11,963 nt of DNA, from contig DASWHW010000111.1 in the NCBI GenBank assembly GCA_036397975.1, positions 1 through 11,963 on the forward strand. Direction: 5' to 3'. Below the pieces are notes generated by a model. The model was not told the origin of the DNA, did not search any database, and saw only the letters and a program-made list of their open reading frames with translations. Each line of letters opens with the position of its first letter. Positions within the stretch are counted from its first letter, which is position 1. The position numbers and the translations under genes were made by a program. The DNA comes from SZUA-287 sp036397975. GTDB taxonomy: Bacteria > Bacteroidota > Ignavibacteria > UBA10030 > UBA6906. Below are positions 7,280-11,963 of this stretch, in pieces.

Positions 7280-7686
7280 TCAGATTCCTTCGGTGAAGCC
7301 GATAATGTACAACGCCGCGGAAAGCGTCTGCGAAATATAAAAAGGAATACCGATGCTGCTGCCGGCTTCAAGTCCAAGCGACTTGGAAATAACCGAGTAC
7401 GCGCCGCCAGCGCCGATCTTGATATTCGTCGTGATGGATGAAAGGGAAAGACCGGTGCAAATGGTGACTGATTTTGCGAGGACTATAATCATCACGGCAC
7501 CGATGAACCCGCATTACCGACAACCCATCCTAACCGCAGATAGAGAATGACGCCAAGGATTGTGAGAACAGTCGGTGTGAAGACGCCGCCGAACGTCCCG
7601 AACTTCTGGTCCTTCGGCGGTCCCGCAAAAATCGAGCGAACGTTTTTCTGGAGGCTGTCGAGAATTGTATTCATAGCGGCCTTCAT
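7280..7686 (-). pseudogene. Truncated, frameshifted SLC12/APC-family permease remnant
   Basis: The 5' part of a membrane transporter is recognisable. The first frame (7686-7492) gives FGTFGGVFTPTVLTILG, YLRLGWVVGNAG, then stops. The next frame (from about 7507 to 7280) continues as IGAVMIIVLAKSVTICTGLS, SSITTNIKIGAGGAYS and SLGLEAGSSIGIP, ending at a TGA after IIGFTEGI. Together they match the first three or so helices of amino-acid/cation-chloride cotransporter-like permeases, which normally have 10-12 helices. One missing T in the GAACCC stretch near 7506-7508 would join the frames. The rest of the transporter is absent: beyond the TGA the frame stays open to 7181 (LMEVVTPSLYKN...) without family resemblance, suggesting a deletion breakpoint. 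Two independent lesions make a true pseudogene more likely than a sequencing error. The start could be the ATG at 7686 or the one four codons later. Confidence 0.85.
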
Positions 7687-7717
7687 CTATATGGATGGGC
7701 ATCCGGCAGCTGAGTTA

Positions 7718-7732
7718 ATATTGCGGCAATAT
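7718..7732. promoter_or_regulatory. Inverted repeat in the divergent gap, possible operator
   Basis: ATATTGC-G-GCAATAT is a perfect 7-bp inverted repeat around one central base. It lies between the permease remnant (start 7686) and the divergent phosphofructokinase gene (start 7870). Short symmetrical half-sites like these are typical of dimeric repressors. The regulator and target are unknown; it may have served the now broken transporter gene. Confidence 0.35.
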
Positions 7733-7786
7733 CGCGTGAGTTGCAAGAAAATTTGTCTGCACAGGAGGACTCCGCTCGCCACAGAG

Positions 7787-7815
7787 TTGATTTTTCGGGC
7801 ACTCCGTCGTAATTT
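7787..7815 (+). promoter_or_regulatory. Weak promoter candidate for the phosphofructokinase gene
   Basis: TTGATT (7787-7792) and TAATTT (7810-7815) are separated by 17 bases and lie about 55 bases before the ATG at 7870. The -35 matches the consensus at four positions and the -10 at three. TAATTTG is close to the TAnnTTTG type used by Bacteroidetes housekeeping sigma factors. An alternative -10 is TATTAT near 7843. Confidence 0.3.
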
Positions 7816-7869
7816 GGACCCGCGTTTCAATAGAACAATTTAGTATTATCTTCTAGAGAAGGCTTCTTC

Positions 7870-9072
7870 ATGGCAAATATAAAAACGAAAGCAGGGGTTA
7901 TCGGTATTCTCACAGGAGGCGGGGATGTTCCCGGACTAAATCCAGCAATTCGTGCAGTTACCATCCGTGCACTACGCGAAGGATACAAAGTAGTGGGCAT
8001 CCGCCGCGGCTGGGCGGGAGCAATCGATATCATCAGGGATAAGGACGCGGACAACAGCAATAACTTTCAGTTTCTCTCCGAAGAAATTGTGAACAAAGCA
8101 GGGCGAACAGGAGGGACGTTCCTCCATACATCGCGCACCCGACCAAGCCACGTTAAGAAAGCCTCTGTGCCGGATCATCTGAAAGACACCTACAATACAG
8201 ACGTCAACGACTTGACGCCGGAAGTGTTGAAGAACCTTGACTACCTCGGCATTGACCACCTTATCCCGATTGGCGGCGACGACACGCTGAGTTATGGCGT
8301 GCGTCTTTATAAAGAAGGGGTGAAGGTTATTGCCATTCCGAAAACGATGGATAATGACGTGCCCGGCACCGACTATTGTATTGGGTTCAGCACCTGCGTC
8401 ACCCGGACGATAAGCATGACGAACAGCCTTCGCACTATTGCCGGTTCTCATGAGCGCTTCCTTGTCCTGGAGGTGTTTGGCAGGTACGCGGGGTTTACCG
8501 CAATGCTGCCCACGATGGCAGGCGCGGCGCACCGGTGCATTATTCCGGAGTACAACGCGAGCATAGACCTTCTCACGGAAATGCTCATGTACGATAGAAA
8601 GCATAATCCCAGCAGGTATGCTGTGGTTATTGTTTCAGAGGGAGCGAAGGTTGAAGGCGGGCAAATGATTCTTCAGGATGCGCGTACAGATGCATATGGC
8701 CACGCGAAGCTCGGCGGCATCGGCGACCTTGTCGCGGAAGAGTTGGGAAAACGTTCAGCTAAACACAACAACGGCAAACCGGTTGGCATTATCAATCAGA
8801 AACTAGGATACCTCGTCCGCGGTGGCGATCCGGATGCCATCGATTCCATCGTGCCGATGGCGTACGGGAACCTTGCTCTCGATCTTCTTCTGGAAGGGAT
8901 CCATGGGAGGCTCGTCGTACTCAAGAACGGTCGATACGACAACGTGCCGCTAGACGTAGTGACAAGCACGAAGAAGCTGGTGAATGTCAAGGAGCACTAC
9001 AACACCGAACGACTTCGTCCCTGGTACAAGAGCTTTGAGATGAAGCCATTGTTCATAATGACGAGTGAGTGA
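7870..9072 (+). CDS. 6-phosphofructokinase, probably pyrophosphate-dependent
   Basis: The 400-residue protein phosphorylates fructose 6-phosphate to fructose 1,6-bisphosphate in cytoplasmic glycolysis. The phosphoryl-donor loop is TGGGDVPGLN (15-24). GGDDT is at 135-139 and PKTMDND at 157-163, with Asp161 as the expected catalytic base; FGRYAGF and LGYLVRGGDPDAID follow in the usual order. In ATP enzymes such as E. coli PfkA the equivalent positions are Gly (GGDGS) and Gly (PGTIDND). Asp138 plus Lys158 is the combination known from PPi-dependent enzymes, which makes the reaction reversible and ATP-sparing. Length agrees with PPi-type enzymes of about 400 residues, longer than the ~320 of PfkA. 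AGAAGG lies 7 bases before the ATG. The gene stands alone: divergent from the permease remnant and convergent with the lipoprotein gene 35 bases away. Family certain, donor specificity inferred from residues. Confidence 0.95.
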   Translation: MANIKTKAGVIGILTGGGDVPGLNPAIRAVTIRALREGYKVVGIRRGWAGAIDIIRDKDADNSNNFQFLSEEIVNKAGRTGGTFLHTSRTRPSHVKKASVPDHLKDTYNTDVNDLTPEVLKNLDYLGIDHLIPIGGDDTLSYGVRLYKEGVKVIAIPKTMDNDVPGTDYCIGFSTCVTRTISMTNSLRTIAGSHERFLVLEVFGRYAGFTAMLPTMAGAAHRCIIPEYNASIDLLTEMLMYDRKHNPSRYAVVIVSEGAKVEGGQMILQDARTDAYGHAKLGGIGDLVAEELGKRSAKHNNGKPVGIINQKLGYLVRGGDPDAIDSIVPMAYGNLALDLLLEGIHGRLVVLKNGRYDNVPLDVVTSTKKLVNVKEHYNTERLRPWYKSFEMKPLFIMTSE

Positions 9073-9107
9073 GCATCTTGATTTCTGAATCGGATAACTT
9101 ATGCTCG

Positions 9108-9497
9108 TCATCTCCGAACAGCCGTAAACGTTCCTTGTGCCATGACGCCGGGGAAGCCTACCTGTTCCCATTGACCTGAGATCATTGTGCCCTCGAACCT
9201 GCCATGAAGGAGAAGATTGTTGTCAACGAAGCCGGGGTTGAGATCGATGTAAATGTTTCCTTCGTCCATTCGTCCTTCGAGGTTGCCTGTCCTTCCATCA
9301 TTAAAGGACCATGTTCCAGCAATAATAGTGTCCTCCCGGGAAAGAATCAGGGTCCCCCGAACGATGAGAGTTCCTCCCTGATCATATCCATTGTATGTAT
9401 ACGTGCCAAGGAGAACCCCCGGAATGGCGACTCCGCTATCCTTACAGCAGATAGTGCTCAGTGAAAGCAAAATGACAAGAACAAAGTTGCTTTTCAT
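9108..9497 (-). CDS. Small putative lipoprotein of unknown function
   Basis: The 129-residue protein begins with a lipoprotein-like signal (MKSNFVLVILLSLSTICCKD) with Cys17 and Cys18 as possible lipidation sites. The residues before them (STI or TIC) are not a classical lipobox, but FCB signals are relaxed. The CCKD beginning of the mature part loosely resembles the Cys-x-Lys-acidic surface-export signal described in Bacteroidetes. The rest is short beta-rich segments with recurrent GTY/GTW/G-x-x-x-G patterns (GTYTYNGYDQGGTL, AGTWSFNDGRTG, SGQWEQVG, AQGTFTAV), suggesting a small beta-barrel or sandwich. The start is supported by AGGAGG 4-5 bases upstream. It lies 27 bases downstream of the thioesterase gene and is probably cotranscribed with it. 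I do not recognise a named family. Confidence 0.8.
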   Translation of the reverse strand: MKSNFVLVILLSLSTICCKDSGVAIPGVLLGTYTYNGYDQGGTLIVRGTLILSREDTIIAGTWSFNDGRTGNLEGRMDEGNIYIDLNPGFVDNNLLLHGRFEGTMISGQWEQVGFPGVMAQGTFTAVRR

Positions 9498-9524
9498 GAC
9501 TCCTCCTACTATTCTAATTGCTCT

Positions 9525-10037
9525 TTAATCGGATGGAACTGAGAATCTTTCCCTCACATCCTGGCCGACCCGTGTCGGCTTGCCCGTTTGTGCATTGATG
9601 GGACACCACATTGTACGGGCGAGCGCAAGCTGCCTCTTGTCGCTGGCCCGGAGGATTTCAGTATGACGTTCGAAAAGATTTACCTTCGCCTCACCAACCC
9701 ACGTCCGGGCAATGATCTCATCTCCCAAAACCGCTGATCGCTTATAGTCTATCTCATGTCGCATAACCACCCATAGCAACTCTGCTTGTTGCGTTGGGGT
9801 TGCTGCGGCTCGCCAGTGGGCAACTGCCGCCTCTTGTACCCACCGGAGATAAATTATGTTGCCGACATGACCGAGCTGATCGATGTCATCCGGTTTGACC
9901 GTGATCTTTAGTTCGTATCTCTCGTACGCTGAATTGGATTGAGTCACTGGCAATCTCGTTGTCTGTTCGATTGAGTTTCCTCTCTGCAAGCTACAGAAGG
10001 GTAACACAAGATCCAAGTGAACTTTCCTTCCTTTCAC
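9525..10037 (-). CDS. Hotdog-fold acyl-CoA thioesterase (4HBT / YbgC-FadM-like)
   Basis: Up to 170 residues. The core from about residue 40 has the 4-hydroxybenzoyl-CoA thioesterase pattern: YELKITVKPDDIDQLGHVGN (D51, D53, G56, H57, N60) starting the hot-dog helix, then VMRHEIDYKRSAVLGDEI, RTWVGEAKV, FERHTEILR and ARTMWCPINAQTGKP. Asp53 corresponds to the catalytic Asp of YbgC-type enzymes. Such enzymes hydrolyse acyl-CoA thioesters in the cytoplasm; the acyl chain cannot be told from sequence. The start is uncertain: the frame opens at a GTG (10037), with AAGGTGA just upstream, but the first ~35 residues have no family counterpart. A GTG at 9947 would give a protein of normal size without a clear ribosome binding site. 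It precedes the lipoprotein gene in a likely two-gene operon and diverges from the toroid operon. Confidence 0.88.
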   Translation of the reverse strand: MKGRKVHLDLVLPFCSLQRGNSIEQTTRLPVTQSNSAYERYELKITVKPDDIDQLGHVGNIIYLRWVQEAAVAHWRAAATPTQQAELLWVVMRHEIDYKRSAVLGDEIIARTWVGEAKVNLFERHTEILRASDKRQLALARTMWCPINAQTGKPTRVGQDVRERFSVPSD

Positions 10038-10047
10038 CGTTCACCTT

Positions 10048-10076
10048 TTTCAATTCCAAGTCATTAACCTTATAAG
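10048..10076 (+). promoter_or_regulatory. Promoter candidate for the toroid operon
   Basis: TATAAG (10071-10076) is a good -10 box, with a weak -35 TTTCAA (10048-10053) at 17 bases. It would start transcription about 30 bases before the ATG at 10114. The -10 sits in the palindrome CTTATAAG (10069-10076), so the minus strand also reads TATAAG (10074-10069). The same site could therefore serve the divergent thioesterase gene. Confidence 0.4.
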
Positions 10077-10113
10077 CCATTTCTCATTCCCATTTCATTT
10101 CAGAGGAGGATCT

Positions 10114-11340
10114 ATGAATCCCATCAAATTTGTTGGTTTTGTTTTGCTGGCGTTATGTTTGATCGGTGCGGCGGGAAATGACAATCAATCGCGTTCCGAT
10201 CGTAATCCACCGGTTTCTCAATTCTTGGACAAGGGTATCGACTGGCTTGCTGCGGCCCAGTTTCCCAATGGCGGTTGGGGTGCAGGGAGCCACCAGCATC
10301 AGGAAATCCGCGACCCGAAGGCTGTGCAGATCGATCCGGCCACTAGCGCATTTTCTGCCATGGCACTGATGAGAGCCGGAAGCACATTGAAGCAGGGCCC
10401 TCACGCGTCGAATATTTCGAAGGCTCTTGAATATCTCCTCGGGGTTGTGGAAGAATTCCCCGAAGAAGGTGCGAATATCACCAGCCTGACAAGCACTCAG
10501 CCGCAGGTGAAGATGGGACAAAATATCGACGTTGCGATGTGCGCCCAATTTCTTTCTCGGGTCCTGCCCCACACAAAACGAGACAAAGCGTTGCGCAAAC
10601 GAGTGGAAGTTGCATTGGATAAATGTCTCAGGAAAGTCGCGCGTGGCCAATCAAGCGACGGAAGCATTGCAGGTGCAGGTTGGGCCGGTGTTCTTCAGTC
10701 TGCTATGGCGCATTCTGCCCTGGAAGCGGGTCAGGCAGCCGGGAGAGATGTTGATGATAAAGTGCTCGAGCGCTCCCGTGAGTATCAAAAAGGTAATCTC
10801 GATGCGAAGACAGGCGAGGTGCGCACAGAAGGAGCGGCAGGTGTTGAGCTTTACTCTATCACCAGCAATCAACGCGCTACCGCCGCCGAGGCCAGTGAGG
10901 CAGAGAAAAAAGTGAACGAGGCAAAACGCAAAGGTGATTTGTCTGCCGATGCTCCAGTTTCCCAAAGCAGTCTGCGGAAAGCAGGCGTGGGCAATAAAGA
11001 AGCGGACCGTCTTGCGAAGGCGTACGAGCAAAACCAGGCGGGCAAGCGCATGCTTGATGACGAGCGCGTCCTCTCTGGATTTGGAAACAACGGCGGTGAA
11101 GAATATCTTAGCTACATGATGACGGCCGAATCAATGGTTATTACCAGCGATAACAACTGGAAATCATGGCAGCAGAAGATGGGCCGCAGGTTCGAAAAGA
11201 TCCAGGATGGTAACGGCAGCTGGGGCGGACATCATTGCATCACGAGTCCGGTGTTTTGTACCGCCGCAGTGATCATGACGTTGACTGCGGACCACGATGC
11301 GAAGGTTCTTATGAGCGAACAGGATACGAAAGACAAGTAA
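10114..11340 (+). CDS. Exported alpha/alpha-toroid protein (prenyltransferase/squalene-cyclase repeat family)
   Basis: The 408-residue protein starts at an ATG with GAGGAGG 4 bases upstream and has a signal peptide (residues 1 to about 21). The mature part shows helical pairs with Gly/aromatic turns typical of the terpenoid-cyclase/prenyltransferase toroid: GIDWLAAAQFPNGGWG near 41-56, TSAFSAMALMRAG near 78-90, a QSSDGSIAGAGWAG turn, LQSAMAHSALEAG, and IQDGNGSWGGHH (363-374) followed by CITSPVFCTAAVIMTL. Residues 253-320 are an unusual charged, Ala/Lys/Glu-rich insertion, probably helical or coiled-coil, before GFGNNGGEEYLSY. No DCTAE is present; the single DxDD (212-215) lies in a helix-start context and is probably accidental. 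I therefore infer a scaffold or binding role outside the cytoplasm rather than terpene cyclisation, with low certainty. It overlaps the next gene by one base (TAATG). Confidence 0.82.
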   Translation: MNPIKFVGFVLLALCLIGAAGNDNQSRSDRNPPVSQFLDKGIDWLAAAQFPNGGWGAGSHQHQEIRDPKAVQIDPATSAFSAMALMRAGSTLKQGPHASNISKALEYLLGVVEEFPEEGANITSLTSTQPQVKMGQNIDVAMCAQFLSRVLPHTKRDKALRKRVEVALDKCLRKVARGQSSDGSIAGAGWAGVLQSAMAHSALEAGQAAGRDVDDKVLERSREYQKGNLDAKTGEVRTEGAAGVELYSITSNQRATAAEASEAEKKVNEAKRKGDLSADAPVSQSSLRKAGVGNKEADRLAKAYEQNQAGKRMLDDERVLSGFGNNGGEEYLSYMMTAESMVITSDNNWKSWQQKMGRRFEKIQDGNGSWGGHHCITSPVFCTAAVIMTLTADHDAKVLMSEQDTKDK

Positions 11341-11963
11341 TGACTTCGCGAATGATTTTGAAACTCCCGATTGTCGTGCTCGCTGCGCTGTTGGTACAGT
11401 GTTCAGGTCAACGATCGGGAGGTGATTCCGAAGGAAGGATCATACTCACAAAGGCGTGTCAGTTCTTGTGGGAGCGTCAGGGGAGTGACGGTGGTTGGCA
11501 CAGCGTGGTGCAGGGGCAGCTGAGATCGGGGGAGGCGCTGACGCCCTATATTCTCTTCACGCTCATGTCCGTCGCCGACAGTATCTACAGCCTGCCGAAG
11601 GAGCAAGTGGAGGGAGGAGTGAAATTCATACGAGAGCACACAAACGCCGAAGGCGCTCTCGGCTTCTCTGATCCGGATGTGGTGGAGTATCCAAATTACT
11701 CAACGGCGTATGCGCTTCGTGTTCTGGTGCGCCATGGCAGCAAAAAAGACAGCACACTTATCAAACGAATGACAGACTATCTTGTCCACCAACAGTTTAT
11801 CGAAGGAAGAGGGATCGATCCGGAAAATCCTGCCTATGGAAGTTGGGGCTTCGGAGAACTTAATCTGAAACGAGGGATTGTCGGCCATGTGGATATCTCG
11901 CACACGCGACGTGTTTTGCAGGCGCTGCACGAAGCTGGATACACTGACGAATCATCGTTTACG
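11340..11963 (+). CDS. Second exported alpha/alpha-toroid protein, N-terminal part (cut by window edge)
   Basis: The reading frame is open for 208 codons from the ATG at 11340 to the window end, so the gene is partial. Its ATG shares the A of the TAA stop of the preceding gene (TAATG), and no good ribosome binding site is seen, which suggests translational coupling. An in-frame ATG at 11352 is possible. The N-terminus (MTSRMILKLPIVVLAALLVQC) is a signal peptide with Cys21 as a possible lipidation site; Gln at -1 is atypical. Toroid-like repeats follow: KACQFLWERQGSDGGW (38-53), a GALGFSDPDVVEYPNYSTAYALRVL segment, NPAYGSWGFGE and VDISHTRRVLQALHEAG. These match the prenyltransferase/squalene-oxidase repeat type and resemble the upstream protein in fold but only distantly in sequence. 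Function unknown; probably acts with its neighbour in the periplasm or at the membrane. Confidence 0.82.
   Translation, partial: MTSRMILKLPIVVLAALLVQCSGQRSGGDSEGRIILTKACQFLWERQGSDGGWHSVVQGQLRSGEALTPYILFTLMSVADSIYSLPKEQVEGGVKFIREHTNAEGALGFSDPDVVEYPNYSTAYALRVLVRHGSKKDSTLIKRMTDYLVHQQFIEGRGIDPENPAYGSWGFGELNLKRGIVGHVDISHTRRVLQALHEAGYTDESSFT

Noticed and set aside
7972..8604. Long minus-strand open frame opposite the phosphofructokinase gene
   Set aside because: The plus strand encodes a full, well-conserved enzyme; the antisense frame shows no family features.
9073..9107. Terminator between the convergent phosphofructokinase and lipoprotein genes
   Set aside because: Only a 4-bp GATT/AATC stem without a U-tract is visible, too weak to call.
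10747..10758. DxDD motif (DVDD, residues 212-215) in the first toroid protein as a class II cyclase active site
   Set aside because: It lies in a GRDVDDKVLERSREY context, a loop leading into a helix that looks like an ordinary repeat boundary. The other signatures of squalene-hopene cyclases and the usual length (over 600 residues) are missing.
11403..11930. Minus-strand open frames at the right end (11403-11639 and 11700-11930)
   Set aside because: They lie opposite a continuous plus-strand frame with signal peptide and toroid repeats that begins at TAATG; they are shadows.
1..11963. Insertion sequences, CRISPR arrays, tRNA or rRNA genes, toxin-antitoxin or defence genes
   Set aside because: No transposase, repeat-spacer pattern, RNA gene fold or defence-type domain could be recognised on either strand.

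Overview
The window looks like a chromosomal segment of a bacterium from the Fibrobacteres-Chlorobi-Bacteroidetes (FCB) group, most probably an Ignavibacteria- or Chlorobi-related lineage. The main evidence is a giant secreted protein ending in a type IX secretion (T9SS) sorting domain with the signature QNYPNPFNP, which is very common in that group. Good AGGAGG ribosome binding sites precede most genes and base composition is near balanced. The placement is inferred from protein motifs only.

Left part (1-7140), minus strand: the 5' part of a secreted protein gene (1-265) lies downstream of a 2044-residue modular surface or secreted protein (733-6867). The large protein has a signal peptide, a propeller with Asp-box (BNR) motifs, two fibronectin type III domains, two copies of a jelly-roll-like module around a CARDB-like domain, further Ig/BACON-like domains, one of which seems interrupted by a LamG-like domain, a region of about 300 residues that I cannot assign, and the T9SS tail. 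The 467-base gap between the two genes holds a promoter, a perfect palindrome and several hairpins. Upstream of the large gene is a leader of about 240 bases with a good promoter candidate.

Middle (7181-9072): a decayed 5' fragment of an SLC12/APC-type permease (minus strand, frameshifted and truncated) diverges from an intact phosphofructokinase gene. The active-site residues of this enzyme (GGDD and PKTMDND) point to pyrophosphate rather than ATP as phosphoryl donor. The divergent gap contains a clean inverted repeat.

Right part (9108-11963): a minus-strand pair, a hotdog-fold acyl-CoA thioesterase followed by a small putative lipoprotein, converges on the phosphofructokinase gene. It diverges from a plus-strand operon of two exported alpha/alpha-toroid (prenyltransferase/squalene-cyclase repeat) proteins that overlap at TAATG. 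The second runs off the window edge. The toroid pair is the least understood functional unit here: both are exported, they are related in fold but differ in sequence, and neither shows the catalytic motif of a known cyclase in a convincing position.

No tRNA, rRNA, CRISPR array, intact insertion sequence or phage gene was seen.
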